DNA of 64,000 nt from Ruminococcus turbiniformis (GTDB taxonomy: Bacteria > Bacillota > Clostridia > Lachnospirales > Lachnospiraceae): assembly GCF_020687545.1 (NCBI RefSeq), contig NZ_JAJEQX010000012.1, positions 1-64,000 of the forward strand, in the 5' to 3' direction. The translations under genes and the position numbers were made by a program. Shown here piece after piece: positions 54,269 through 62,610 of the stretch. The notes beneath the pieces were generated by a model, which saw only the letters and a program-made list of their open reading frames with translations, was not told the DNA's origin and searched no databases. How positions within the stretch are numbered: the stretch's first letter is position 1; each line of letters begins with the position of its first letter.

Positions 54269-54317
54269 TGAGGCATACGATAAGCCCACTGCTCTCAGCG
54301 GCATGCCGTATGCCTCA
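54269..54317 (-). promoter_or_regulatory. long two-part hairpin in the leader of the AGCS gene
   Basis: TGAGGCATACG and CGTATGCCTCA form an 11-bp outer stem. Inside, CGCTG/CAGTG with loop AGAG (minus strand) is set off by a GCAT/TTAT internal loop. No U tract follows, so it is not a clear terminator. It lies about 105 bases upstream of the AGCS start and just after the histidine kinase gene. Function unknown. Confidence 0.45.
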
Positions 54318-54356
54318 AAACCATCGGTAATAGTAACATTTTAACGCATTTTCACT

Positions 54357-55880
54357 TTAATGTAAAGAAGTATTTTGACTTCCCTTATCCTCATTTTCCA
54401 TAACCGTCTTTGCATCAAGCTCAAACCAGAACGCGACGCCATTGTCATAGTTTTTGACGCCATACTTCTGGCGGAAAGACTCCATGATCGCCTTAACGAT
54501 CGAAAGTCCGATGCCGTTGCCTCCGTACTCCCTCGTATGCGCTTTATCCACTTTATAGAACTTATCCCAGAGTTTCGGGATATCTTCCTCCGGAATCGGT
54601 TTTCCGCTGTTGAACACAGTAATTCTTGCCTTGTCTCCGTCCCGGATGATTCTCACTTCGATTCTCCGTTCATTCTCCACATGGTGAATTGCATTTGTCA
54701 GGTAATTGCGCACTACCTGTTCCGTCTTGAACTCATCGGCCCACACATACAGCTTTTCATCGGCGACAAAGTCCACCGACGCCTCCGCCTGCTGAATCAG
54801 TATCTCGCAGCTCGCAATCACGCCGCTCACAAGCCCTACAATGTCAAAACGCTCAAACTGAACTTCATCTGATCCGAATTCCAGCTGATTCAGCGTCAGA
54901 AGGTTCTTTACCATCCGGTTCATCTTATCCGCTTCATCCATGATGACATCGCAGTAAAATTCCCGGCTTTCCGGATCATCATTGACCCCTTCCCTGAGTC
55001 CTTCTGCATATCCCTGAATGAGGGCGATAGGCGTCTTTAACTCGTGGGAGACATTTCCCAGAAATTCGTTTCTCATATCTTCCAGCTTTTCCTTCTGTTC
55101 GATATCTTTCTGAAGCTGGTTATTCACACTTTTAAGCTCTGAGATCGTCTTTTCCAGCTGTTCTGACATTCTGTTGTAATTGCGTCCGAGGATGCCGATC
55201 TCGTCTTCCCCGCCCCGCGTATACCTGGCATCGAAATTGAGGTTTGCCATTTCCTGGGAAAGTCTGGTCAGTTCCATAAGCGGCTGGGTAATTCTTCGCG
55301 AAAAAAGCCATACAAAAAAGCCGCCCAGAATCATACCGACAATTCCCAGATATATCAGAAACTGATTTGCAAGCGACGCGCTCTCCTCAATACTTGCCAG
55401 CGGACTCTGCATCAGGAACCACGAGCCGTCGGAAAACCGTCCCCACATCCGCAGATACTCCATCTCTCCGCCTGTCATGTCGCTGGCCGAGCGGTACACA
55501 GTGTACATATCCGTCTGCCGGAGCACGCTCTCTGCCTGGATTGTATTTAATCCCAGAATCCCGACAAGCATTTCCTTAAACCGGGGATCGTCCACACTGA
55601 GCGTGCGGACAATCGCATCGCCCTTCGCATCGATCACGACCAGATCAATATTCGCCCGCTCCGCGCGGATCACAATCTGATTCTGCACTGTGTCATCGGT
55701 CAGATTCCCGTCCCGTATTGTTTCGTTGATCTGATTGTAGGTTTTTATCAGGTCCTGCGTTTTATGCGACAGATAATAGGAGCCGAGGAACCCGTTATTG
55801 ATCATAAGCACTCCGCCGAGTACAAACGCAAACAGACCGATAAAAATTGCCGTCATCTGTCTTCTGATCGAATGTTTCAT
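54357..55880 (-). CDS. two-component sensor histidine kinase
   Basis: 507 residues. One N-terminal helix (about 10-32), an extracytoplasmic sensor (about 35-170), a second helix (IYLGIVGMILGGFFVWLF), HAMP, a coiled coil, HisKA with FLGNVSHELKTPIALIQG (phosphorylated His) and HATPase_c with NAIHHVENE and GGNGIGLSIVKA. Forms a pair with the response regulator 16 bases upstream. Confidence 0.95.
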   Translation of the reverse strand: MKHSIRRQMTAIFIGLFAFVLGGVLMINNGFLGSYYLSHKTQDLIKTYNQINETIRDGNLTDDTVQNQIVIRAERANIDLVVIDAKGDAIVRTLSVDDPRFKEMLVGILGLNTIQAESVLRQTDMYTVYRSASDMTGGEMEYLRMWGRFSDGSWFLMQSPLASIEESASLANQFLIYLGIVGMILGGFFVWLFSRRITQPLMELTRLSQEMANLNFDARYTRGGEDEIGILGRNYNRMSEQLEKTISELKSVNNQLQKDIEQKEKLEDMRNEFLGNVSHELKTPIALIQGYAEGLREGVNDDPESREFYCDVIMDEADKMNRMVKNLLTLNQLEFGSDEVQFERFDIVGLVSGVIASCEILIQQAEASVDFVADEKLYVWADEFKTEQVVRNYLTNAIHHVENERRIEVRIIRDGDKARITVFNSGKPIPEEDIPKLWDKFYKVDKAHTREYGGNGIGLSIVKAIMESFRQKYGVKNYDNGVAFWFELDAKTVMENEDKGSQNTSLH

Positions 55881-55896
55881 CGTATGTCACCCCGGA

Positions 55897-56574
55897 TCAG
55901 TCTGTCTCGAACTTGTAGCCCATGCCCCATATTGTCCGGATATATTCTCCCTTATCCCCAAGCTTGCTCCTGAGTTTTTTTACATGGGTATCAATTGTGC
56001 GGGCATCGCCGAAATAATCATAGTTCCATACGTTGTTCAGTATCTTTTCTCTGGAAAGAGCGATGCCCTCATTTTCCATAAAATAGGAAAGAAGCTCAAA
56101 TTCCTTATAACTCAATTCGATCGGCTCCCCGTCAATTTTGACAATGTGCGCCGTCTTATCCAAGACGATTCCGCCTGCCTCGATCACATCCCCTTCATCG
56201 CTTCCGAGCGTTCTCCGGAGAATAGCGTTTACTCTTGCCACGAGGATCTTCGGGCTGAACGGTTTTGAGATGTACTCATCCACGCCAAGTTCGAATCCCT
56301 GCAGCTCATCCCGTTCTTCCGAGCGCGCCGTAAGCATAATGATCGGCACTTTCGACGACTCTCTGATCTCCCTGCACACCTGCCATCCGTCCATCTTCGG
56401 CATCATCACGTCCAGTATAATCAGGGCAATGTCCTTGTCCGAATAAAAGACATCCATCGCCTCCATCCCGTCGCCTGCTTCCAGCACACTATAGCCCTCC
56501 CTGGCCAGGAAGTCCTTTACAAGTTTGCGCATGCGGCTCTCATCGTCAACCACCAGTATTTTTATATTTTCCAT
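55897..56574 (-). CDS. OmpR-family response regulator
   Basis: 225 residues. Receiver domain with ILVVDDE and phosphoacceptor Asp in LIILDVMMPKMDGW; C-terminal winged helix (ELLSYFMENEGIALSREKILNNVWNY, RTIDTHVKKLRSKLG). GGAG precedes the ATG. No dedicated target operon is adjacent; tandem repeats in its own promoter suggest autoregulation. Confidence 0.96.
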   Translation of the reverse strand: MENIKILVVDDESRMRKLVKDFLAREGYSVLEAGDGMEAMDVFYSDKDIALIILDVMMPKMDGWQVCREIRESSKVPIIMLTARSEERDELQGFELGVDEYISKPFSPKILVARVNAILRRTLGSDEGDVIEAGGIVLDKTAHIVKIDGEPIELSYKEFELLSYFMENEGIALSREKILNNVWNYDYFGDARTIDTHVKKLRSKLGDKGEYIRTIWGMGYKFETD

Positions 56575-56595
56575 AGATCATTCTCCTCTTTCAAC

Positions 56596-56635
56596 ACTTT
56601 AAAATTACTTTAAGTCTAACAGAGAAATATGTCAA
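56596..56635 (-). promoter_or_regulatory. promoter of the two-component operon with tandem OmpR-type boxes
   Basis: Minus-strand TTGACA (56635-56630), 17 bases, TAAAGT (56612-56607). On the plus strand ACTTTAA occurs at 56596-56602 and 56607-56613, 11 bases apart (one helical turn), overlapping the -10. Phosphorylated OmpR-type regulators bind such tandem sites. Confidence 0.6.
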
Positions 56636-56754
56636 TCCTGTGAACGTGACCCGCAGGCAGATTGCTTCAAAAATATTGCGGTTCTGCATTGCCGGCACGT
56701 TCTGCCGAAAATTCTTCTTGCAAATCCTTCCCTTTGCTGATAATATATTATCTG

Positions 56755-56849
56755 TTCGTGAGGGAGTAATTGGCGCGATGATGCGCGGTAAGTCAACATG
56801 CTGATCCCGTATCGGGATCTGGCTTATCTTAAATAATGAGACTCATGTA
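56755..56849 (+). promoter_or_regulatory. yybP-ykoY manganese riboswitch
   Basis: The closing helix pairs CGTGAG with CTCATG. Within it are the conserved GGGAGTA on one side and GAGAC on the other, plus an internal arm (TAAGTCAACA ... TGGCTTA) capped by GATCCC/GGGATC. These match the yybP-ykoY aptamer, which binds Mn2+. The next gene is the manganese exporter mntP, a known target. Confidence 0.85.
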
Positions 56850-56879
56850 CAGTGTTTTTGCTGTGCATGTGTTTTCCGA

Positions 56880-56907
56880 CAGGTGCAGCAAAGCGCCTGC
56901 TTTTTTT
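56880..56907 (+). terminator. riboswitch-controlled terminator before mntP
   Basis: CAGGTGC and GCGCCTG pair (one wobble) around AGCAAA, followed by C and seven T. It lies between aptamer and mntP, so Mn2+ binding presumably prevents its formation. Confidence 0.8.
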
Positions 56908-56976
56908 GTTCCGGTTTATCCGGACCACGCTGCGCAGCATATGCACAGCCTATTTTACTGCAAAGGAGAAAAGAAA

Positions 56977-57540
56977 ATGGGACTGATTGAACTATTTATT
57001 CTGGCCGTAGGTCTCTCCATGGACGCTTTTGCGGTCTCTGTCTGTAAAGGGCTTGCAATGCCCCGGATAACATTGAAGAAAGTCGCCGTAGTCGGCGCAT
57101 GGTTCGGCGGATTCCAGGCTCTGATGCCGGCCATCGGCTACATCCTCGGAGTACAGTTCCGGGACAAAATCACAGCCATCGATCACTGGATCGCCTTTAT
57201 CCTTCTGGGAATCATCGGAATCAACATGATACGCGAAGCCTGTTCAGGGGAATGTGAGACAGAAAGTGAATCCCTTGATATCAAGACCATGTTTCTGCTG
57301 GCGGTCGCTACCAGCATTGACGCTCTGGCAGTCGGAATCACCTTCGCATTCCTCAACGTCAACATCATAGCGGCAGTGCTTTTCATCGGAATTACAACGT
57401 TTATCATTTCCTCAATCGGAGTGAAGATCGGCAATGTATTTGGCACAAAGTACAAGGCAAAAGCAGAGCTTGCGGGCGGCATCATTCTCATTCTGCTCGG
57501 TTTCAAAATTCTTCTCGAGCATCTGGGAATCCTCCCGTAA
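56977..57540 (+). CDS. mntP: manganese efflux pump MntP
   Basis: 187 residues, six helices in two repeats. The conserved acidic motifs [14 protein letters not shown] and [15 protein letters not shown] carry the membrane Asp residues for Mn2+. The start at 56977 has AAAGGAG upstream; a longer frame would run through the riboswitch terminator. Confidence 0.95.
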   Translation: MGLIELFILAVGLSMDAFAVSVCKGLAMPRITLKKVAVVGAWFGGFQALMPAIGYILGVQFRDKITAIDHWIAFILLGIIGINMIREACSGECETESESLDIKTMFLLAVATSIDALAVGITFAFLNVNIIAAVLFIGITTFIISSIGVKIGNVFGTKYKAKAELAGGIILILLGFKILLEHLGILP

Positions 57541-57547
57541 GATGCGA

Positions 57548-57588
57548 AGAAGGGGTGTTCACACTGTCAGAATGTAAACACCCCTTCT
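57548..57588. terminator. terminator shared by mntP and the HPr-like gene
   Basis: AGAAGGGGTGTT and AACACCCCTTCT form a 12-bp stem over a 17-base loop between convergent genes. Confidence 0.7.
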
Positions 57589-57601
57589 CTGCATTCCTGT
57601 T

Positions 57602-57841
57602 TTACTCCAGTTCATATTTTGAAAAATACTGATGAGCCATCTCTTCATCCTCGCCCTGTACGACAAGTCTCATAGGAAGTCCGAGTTTGATAGACATAAG
57701 TCCCAGAATAGATTTTCCGTCTATGCGGAAGTTCCGGTGCGTCATATCCGTCACATCGATATCGGATTTCATGTTCTGACATGCATCACAAAAGCTGAGC
57801 AGTTGGCTCGAGGTTACAAATTTGATCTTTTTCTCAACCAT
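57602..57841 (-). CDS. HPr-like protein lacking the active-site histidine
   Basis: 79 residues, the size of HPr. The Ser46 region is recognisable (GKSILGLMSIKLG, compare KSIMGVMSLG) and the C-terminal strand/helix is HPr-like. But the segment corresponding to GIHARPA reads SSQLLSFCDAC, without His. It cannot carry PEP-derived phosphate and may be purely regulatory, like Crh. GGGAGG precedes the ATG. Confidence 0.75.
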   Translation of the reverse strand: MVEKKIKFVTSSQLLSFCDACQNMKSDIDVTDMTHRNFRIDGKSILGLMSIKLGLPMRLVVQGEDEEMAHQYFSKYELE

Positions 57842-57939
57842 TTTTCCGACCTCCCGTTTTTCACGTCTGTAGTATATAATACAATTCCCGTTTTGGGTGA
57901 AAAAGTTGTCAAATCTTAACGCATCTTAACGCCCTTTTT

Positions 57940-59256
57940 TCACAGGATCCGCCTCGCCATATCCCGGGCCGCGAAGGCCGCTCCGCAGGCTGCTTCCTCC
58001 TCGCACAGAGCAGGCTGCGCGGGCATTGAAAACATCCCGGAGGCAATCTTTCTCAGAGTCTCATTCCGGCGGAATCCGTTTCCCGAAAGGATGATCTTAT
58101 CTCCTTTCAGCCCGGCAGCAGTCTGCATCACATTATACATCTCATACAGTTCCCGTATCATTCCCTCCATTACGCCGCGCACAAGGAATGACGGGCGGAA
58201 ATTCTCCGTACTGATGCCGCTGATTACGCCGCGTCTTCCGGGCATTTCTCTTGTGCCTGCAAACGAGGTATCCACGGTCAGCCCTCCCGTATCCGCCGTA
58301 TCTTTTGCAAGCATCTCCATAACGCGGTAGTGGTCTGTGATCTGCATCCCCGCCGCATCCGCATATTCTCTGAAGAAGCGTTCCAGCATCGCGTACGCCC
58401 TTCCCCCGCACAGCGATGAGCCGGTCAGAAGGTAACTGTCTTCTGTCAGCGGCCGTGTCTCAATCCCGTTTTCATCCAGGCAGACATCCGAGCGGACCGA
58501 AATCTGCCCGCCGGTTCCCATATTAAGGAGCACCGCTCCTTCCCGGTTTCCAACCGCGCCGAGAAAAGACGCCTGATTGTCCCCAATCGCTGTACATACC
58601 GGTATGCCCCGATATTCTCCAAGCGGTCTCAGTCCGGCAGTCACCTCAGGGAGCACATCCGGAGCAGAAGCTTCGGCTTCTGTTATCTCTCTCATAAAAG
58701 CCCGCTTCCTCACGTCAAACAGCCCGAATCCCGCCGCATTGCCCGCATGTACGAGCGGCTGTTCTCTCCCGGCGAGGCGCATTCCCGCGTAGTCCATGAT
58801 CGTACAGATCTTCACAGCGTCAGACGGCAGATTCCCTGTCTTATCCATATAGAGATGCGTTGCAAGACCATAGCCTGAGTACACACGTACCCCATACTTT
58901 TTCCAGAGGAGTCCGCACACACTGCCGCCTTCCCCCAGCGGGAGATTCCCCCTTCCGTCCTGCCACGTATAGAGCGGGCTCACATGTCTCCCTCTTTTAT
59001 CTGTATACAAAATGCCATGCATCTGCCCGGTCAGGCCAATCGCGGAAATATCCTCATATTCCTGCAGCATTTTATCAAGCGTTTCTTTCAGCCGATTAAA
59101 AATACGTTCCGGATCCTGCGTCTTCTCCCACGCATGATCCGAGGGAAGGAAGCTGTCGTTCGGTATAGTACAGGTATTAATCGGCCGCTCCTCTCTGTCT
59201 GATATCAGGGAAAAACTAATCGTGGTAGTGCCTATGTCAATGCCGAGAAATTTCAC
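57940..59256 (-). CDS. FGGY-family carbohydrate kinase (sedoheptulokinase-like)
   Basis: 438 residues. N-terminal GIDIGTTTISFSL phosphate loop, GLTGQMHGILY, a central AIGDNQASFLGA (catalytic Asp) and C-terminal ILSGNGFRRN. The GLTGQMHG form is seen in sedoheptulokinase-like and xylulokinase members. The substrate sugar is unknown. GTG start with AGGAGG upstream. Downstream of the tRNA operon on the same strand. Confidence 0.85.
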   Translation of the reverse strand: MKFLGIDIGTTTISFSLISDREERPINTCTIPNDSFLPSDHAWEKTQDPERIFNRLKETLDKMLQEYEDISAIGLTGQMHGILYTDKRGRHVSPLYTWQDGRGNLPLGEGGSVCGLLWKKYGVRVYSGYGLATHLYMDKTGNLPSDAVKICTIMDYAGMRLAGREQPLVHAGNAAGFGLFDVRKRAFMREITEAEASAPDVLPEVTAGLRPLGEYRGIPVCTAIGDNQASFLGAVGNREGAVLLNMGTGGQISVRSDVCLDENGIETRPLTEDSYLLTGSSLCGGRAYAMLERFFREYADAAGMQITDHYRVMEMLAKDTADTGGLTVDTSFAGTREMPGRRGVISGISTENFRPSFLVRGVMEGMIRELYEMYNVMQTAAGLKGDKIILSGNGFRRNETLRKIASGMFSMPAQPALCEEEAACGAAFAARDMARRIL

Positions 59257-59306
59257 AGGTTCTTCCTCCTTTTCTCAAATGAGCCATTCTCTCCGCAAAA
59301 AAGAAA

Positions 59307-59340
59307 AGGGCCCGGGAAAATCTGTCATTTTCAGGGGCTC
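59307..59340 (-). terminator. probable terminator of the tRNA operon
   Basis: On the minus strand GCCC and TGAAAAT pair with ATTTTC and GGGC (with an internal mismatch), followed by TTTTCTTTTTT. Confidence 0.5.
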
Positions 59341-59354
59341 CGCTGCCATAAAAC

Positions 59355-59435
59355 TGCGGATAACAGGACTTGAACCTGCACGTCGTAGACACCAGATCCT
59401 AAATCTGGCGCGTCTGCCAATTCCGCCATATCCGC
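59355..59435 (-). tRNA. tRNA-Leu (anticodon UAG)
   Basis: Acceptor GCGGATA/TATCCGC, anticodon stem CCAGA/TCTGG with loop TTTAGGA, extra arm TGTCTACGACG region, T loop TTCAAGT, discriminator A. Last of seven tRNAs read from the minus strand. Confidence 0.93.
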
Positions 59436-59522
59436 ATTCTCCATATAATTCTCCGGCAGACAGACTGTATCTGCACTGTCGCCAGAAAAAAAATAGAACA
59501 AACACTGCGTGCTTGTTCTAAG

Positions 59523-59595
59523 TGAGCGTGCGGGGATTCGAACCCCGGACAACTTGATTAAAAGTCAAGTGCTCTACCACCTGAGCTACACGCCC
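59523..59595 (-). tRNA. tRNA-Lys (anticodon UUU)
   Basis: Acceptor GGGCGTG/CACGCTC (one G-U), anticodon stem CTTGA/TCAAG with loop CTTTTAA, T loop TTCGAAT, discriminator A. Confidence 0.95.
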
Positions 59596-59623
59596 TTATT
59601 TTCCCCGGCTTTCCCAGGATAAA

Positions 59624-59695
59624 CTGGGCTAGCTGGATTCGAACCAGCGAATGCAGGAGTCAAAGTCCTGTGCCTTACCGCTTGGCGATAGCCCA
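59624..59695 (-). tRNA. tRNA-Gln (anticodon UUG)
   Basis: Acceptor TGGGCTA/TAGCCCA, anticodon loop CTTTGAC flanked by AGGA/TCCT, T loop TTCGAAT, discriminator G. Confidence 0.95.
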
Positions 59696-59744
59696 TCGAA
59701 GACTTGAGTCTGACACTGCATGCCAGTAGGAATATAAAGGAAAG

Positions 59745-59819
59745 GGTGGGTAGTGGGACTCGAACCCACGATATCCAGAACCACAATCTGGCGCGCTAAC
59801 CAACTGCACCATACCCACC
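59745..59819 (-). tRNA. tRNA-His (anticodon GUG)
   Basis: Includes the extra 5' G(-1) opposite C73. Acceptor GTGGGTA/TACCCAC, anticodon stem CCAGA/TCTGG with loop TTGTGGT, T loop TTCGAGT. Confidence 0.95.
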
Positions 59820-59823
59820 ATAA

Positions 59824-59897
59824 CGAGCCTGGGGGGATTCGAACCCACGACCTACGGCTTAGAAGGCCGTTGCTCTATCCAGCTGAGCTACAGACTC
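59824..59897 (-). tRNA. tRNA-Arg (anticodon UCU)
   Basis: Acceptor GAGTCTG/CAGGCTC (one wobble), anticodon stem ACGGC/GCCGT with loop CTTCTAA, T loop TTCGAAT. The T stem GTGGG/CCCCC has one U-C mismatch at its second pair. Confidence 0.92.
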
Positions 59898-59941
59898 ATT
59901 TTTACCATTCTCGAAGAAAACAATACGCTTTCCACAAGAAA

Positions 59942-60012
59942 AGCGGGTGATGAGAATCGAACTCACGTATCCAGCTTGGAAGGCTGGTGTTCTACCATTG
60001 AACTACACCCGC
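59942..60012 (-). tRNA. tRNA-Gly (anticodon UCC)
   Basis: Acceptor GCGGGTG/CACCCGC, anticodon stem CCAGC/GCTGG with loop CTTCCAA, T loop TTCGATT, discriminator U. Confidence 0.95.
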
Positions 60013-60017
60013 ACATA

Positions 60018-60092
60018 TCGGGGTGACAGGATTCGAACCTGCGACCTCCTGGTCCCAAACCAGGCGCTCTAGCCAAGCTGAGCCACACCCCG
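60018..60092 (-). tRNA. tRNA-Pro (anticodon UGG)
   Basis: Acceptor CGGGGTG/CACCCCG, anticodon stem CCTGG/CCAGG with loop TTTGGGA, T loop TTCGAAT, discriminator A. First tRNA of the operon, about 35 bases from the predicted start. Confidence 0.95.
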
Positions 60093-60133
60093 GTACAATC
60101 GCTGCTTCCTGTCTTTCCCGTAGCGCAAGCATT

Positions 60134-60162
60134 ATTATATTATAAGCTTTTCCTAATGTCAA
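60134..60162 (-). promoter_or_regulatory. perfect consensus promoter of the tRNA operon
   Basis: Minus-strand TTGACA (60162-60157), 17 bases, TATAAT (60139-60134), with A-rich sequence upstream of the -35 resembling an UP element. Confidence 0.9.
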
Positions 60163-60232
60163 CAATTTTTTTGTATTTTTTTACTTTTCGCGTTTTTTCG
60201 TCCCTGTCCGGCCGAAAACCGCTTTCTATTCC

Positions 60233-60724
60233 TCACTGTTTTGCTGTCAGATACCTCTGCTCATATGTAATTTTCCCGTCCTCAGAGACCTCCATCAGCA
60301 TATAACTCCCCCGGCGCCCTTCCTGGCGCGGAAACGATAAACTTCCCGGATTAAGCACAGTTACTCCGCCCTTCTGGTCAAAAAACGGCCTGTGAGTATG
60401 TCCGAACATCACGATATCAGATCTTCTGGCTTCCCCTTCCTCCCGGATATGTTCCGGGTCAAGAGATACATAGTACGCATGGCCATGTGTGATAAACACC
60501 TTATATTTTCCTATATAAAATTCTTCTTCCCGCGGAAGCCCGGAAAAAAAGTCGTTATTTCCCCTCACCATATGTTTTTCACAGTCCACAACTGCATCAA
60601 TATACTCTTCTCCGCCCTCCAGGTCTCCGAGATGTATGAACATATCGATAGCGCCTGCCTCTTCAAGTGCCTGATCAAGCCCCGCATGTCTGCCATGTGT
60701 ATCGCTGACAATCAATACTCTCAT
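60233..60724 (-). CDS. YfcE/MJ0936-type metallophosphoesterase
   Basis: 163 residues. Calcineurin-type metal motifs: IVSDTHGR, HLGDLEG, RGNNDFF, ITHGHAYY and FGHTHRP. A small two-metal phosphodiesterase whose natural substrate is unknown. Overlaps rdgB by four bases (ATGA), in the rlm-rdgB-yfcE operon. Confidence 0.92.
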   Translation of the reverse strand: MRVLIVSDTHGRHAGLDQALEEAGAIDMFIHLGDLEGGEEYIDAVVDCEKHMVRGNNDFFSGLPREEEFYIGKYKVFITHGHAYYVSLDPEHIREEGEARRSDIVMFGHTHRPFFDQKGGVTVLNPGSLSFPRQEGRRGSYMLMEVSEDGKITYEQRYLTAKQ

Positions 60725-61335
60725 TCCATATCCTCTCCGATTTTTTCTTTCAGAATCTCCTTCATTGCCCGAAGCGCCTTGCCTCTGTGGCTCAGTTCAT
60801 TTTTCATTTCCGGATCCATCTCCGCCGTGGTCATGCCATATTCCGGGACATAGAAAATCGGGTCGTAGCCGAACCCGTTTCCGCCGGACGCCTCGTCTGC
60901 AATCCGCCCCTCGATCGTCCGCCGGACGGTTGTCACCGTACCGTCAGGGAAGACTGCTGCCACCGCGCATACAAACCGGGCTGTACGTTCCTCATCCCGC
61001 ACGCCTTCCAACCGGTCCAGAAGGATCCTGTTTTTGATATCATAAGAAGTATCTTCCCCCGCAAACCTCGCCGAATAGATGCCGGGAGCCTTATCAAGAT
61101 AATCGATTTCCAGGCCGGAGTCATCCGCCAGCACAATATCATTTGTAAGAATTCTGGAAACCGCTCTCGCCTTTATCTCCGCATTTTCCTCAAAAGACAT
61201 CCCGTCCTCCACAATTTCCGTATCCGCTCCGGCTTCCTTCATAGAAAGGATCTCCATTCCAAGATCTTTCATGATCATGCGGATTTCCCTCATTTTGTTT
61301 TCATTTCCCGTTGCAAATATAATTCTTCTTTTCAT
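60721..61335 (-). CDS. rdgB: RdgB/HAM1 family XTP/dITP diphosphatase
   Basis: 204 residues. Motifs FATGNENKMREI, LADDSGLEIDYL, SARFAGEDT and GNGFGYDPIF. Removes non-canonical purine triphosphates (XTP, ITP). Coupled by four-base overlaps to genes on both sides. Confidence 0.95.
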   Translation of the reverse strand: MKRRIIFATGNENKMREIRMIMKDLGMEILSMKEAGADTEIVEDGMSFEENAEIKARAVSRILTNDIVLADDSGLEIDYLDKAPGIYSARFAGEDTSYDIKNRILLDRLEGVRDEERTARFVCAVAAVFPDGTVTTVRRTIEGRIADEASGGNGFGYDPIFYVPEYGMTTAEMDPEMKNELSHRGKALRAMKEILKEKIGEDME

Positions 61336-62498
61336 CTCAATGCATCCTTCTGTTTCTTTTGTTTTGGCGGTTTCGGCCCCGCGAACTGGTAAAAGTATGT
61401 TTTCAGCATACCGTTATAAATTTTCCTGTTTTTGTCCGCTTTTCTTCCGAAATAACGTTCCGCATCCTCATAGCTTGTAATCATGTAGGCTGACCAGCTG
61501 TCAAGTCTGCGGAAAGCCTCCCCGAACTCCCTGTAAAGCCCCGGAAGATTTTTCTTTTCCTCCAGCCGCTCCCCGTACGGCGGATTTGTGATGATAAATC
61601 CATACTTTTTCGGATGGCTCAGGTCTTTGACTTCTCTCTGCTGGAAATGAATAAGACTGCCCACGCCTGCCGCTTCTGCGTTTTTCCGCGCGGCGCGCAG
61701 GACCTCCCCGTCCGCATCATAGCCCTGAATATCTGTTTCGATCTGATCGTTTATTACATCGGATGCCTCGTTGACCGCCTCGTACCAGTTCCTTTTTCCG
61801 ACAAGGTTCGTCCAGTTTTCAGCCGTAAAAGAACGGTTCATTCCCGGAGCGATATTCGCGGCAATCATGGCCGCCTCAATGGGAAATGTTCCGCTCCCGC
61901 AGAAAGGATCGACCAGAATCCTTTCTTTCCTCCACGGGGTCAGCATAATCAGCGCCGCCGCAAGATTCTCGGCGATTGGCGCCTTTCCCGCCACCGGCCG
62001 GTATCCTCGCTTATGAAGAGAAACGCCTGTCGTATCCAGTCCCACCGTAACTACATCTCTCATAAGAAACACACGTACCGGGTAGGAGGCACCGCTCTCC
62101 GGGAACCACTCTATCCGGTATCTGGATTTCAGGCGCTCTACCATGGCCTTCTTCATAATCGACTGGATATCCGACGGGCTGAACAGACGGCTTTTTACCG
62201 AGGCAGCTTTTGCCACCCAGAACTTACCGTCCGCCGGGATATAATCCTCCCAGGGAATGTTTTTTGTTCCTTCAAAAAGCTCCTCAAACGTCCGGGCCTG
62301 GAAACTCCCCACTTTCAGAAGTACCCTTTCTGCTGTTCTCAGAAAAATATTTGCCCTGCATACAGCATCTATGCCGCCCGAAAATGTGACTCTTCCATCC
62401 TCCACCTGCACGATCTCGTAACCCAGATCCTGGATTTCACGCTTAAGCACTGACTCCAGCCCAAAATGACAGGGAGCGATCCATTCCATTTTATCCAT
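61332..62498 (-). CDS. THUMP-domain rRNA (guanine-N2) methyltransferase (RlmL/YpsC type)
   Basis: 388 residues. An N-terminal ferredoxin-like/THUMP region (about 1-165) precedes a Rossmann methyltransferase with LVDPFCGSGTFPIEAA (SAM binding) and the N6/N2-methylase motif ITNPPYGERL. Likely modifies a guanine in 23S rRNA. First gene of the three-gene operon. Confidence 0.92.
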   Translation of the reverse strand: MDKMEWIAPCHFGLESVLKREIQDLGYEIVQVEDGRVTFSGGIDAVCRANIFLRTAERVLLKVGSFQARTFEELFEGTKNIPWEDYIPADGKFWVAKAASVKSRLFSPSDIQSIMKKAMVERLKSRYRIEWFPESGASYPVRVFLMRDVVTVGLDTTGVSLHKRGYRPVAGKAPIAENLAAALIMLTPWRKERILVDPFCGSGTFPIEAAMIAANIAPGMNRSFTAENWTNLVGKRNWYEAVNEASDVINDQIETDIQGYDADGEVLRAARKNAEAAGVGSLIHFQQREVKDLSHPKKYGFIITNPPYGERLEEKKNLPGLYREFGEAFRRLDSWSAYMITSYEDAERYFGRKADKNRKIYNGMLKTYFYQFAGPKPPKQKKQKDALR

Positions 62499-62546
62499 TC
62501 AGTATTCCGTCCTTACGTTTTGTCTGTTATCATCTTACTATAAATC

Positions 62547-62581
62547 AGGGGCAGAGTAAAGTTGAACTTTGCTCTGCCCCT
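62547..62581. terminator. long hairpin between the Asn/Ser-rich gene and the methyltransferase gene
   Basis: AGGGGCAGAGTAAAGTT pairs with AACTTTGCTCTGCCCCT, one wobble and a tiny loop. It likely terminates the small gene upstream on the minus strand. Confidence 0.65.
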
Positions 62582-62610
62582 TCGCATTTACCGTCTCCCG
62601 GTTTCCGGAT

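Noticed and set aside
59275-59950. Short frames across the tRNA cluster
   Set aside because: They translate tRNA genes and have no valid start signals.
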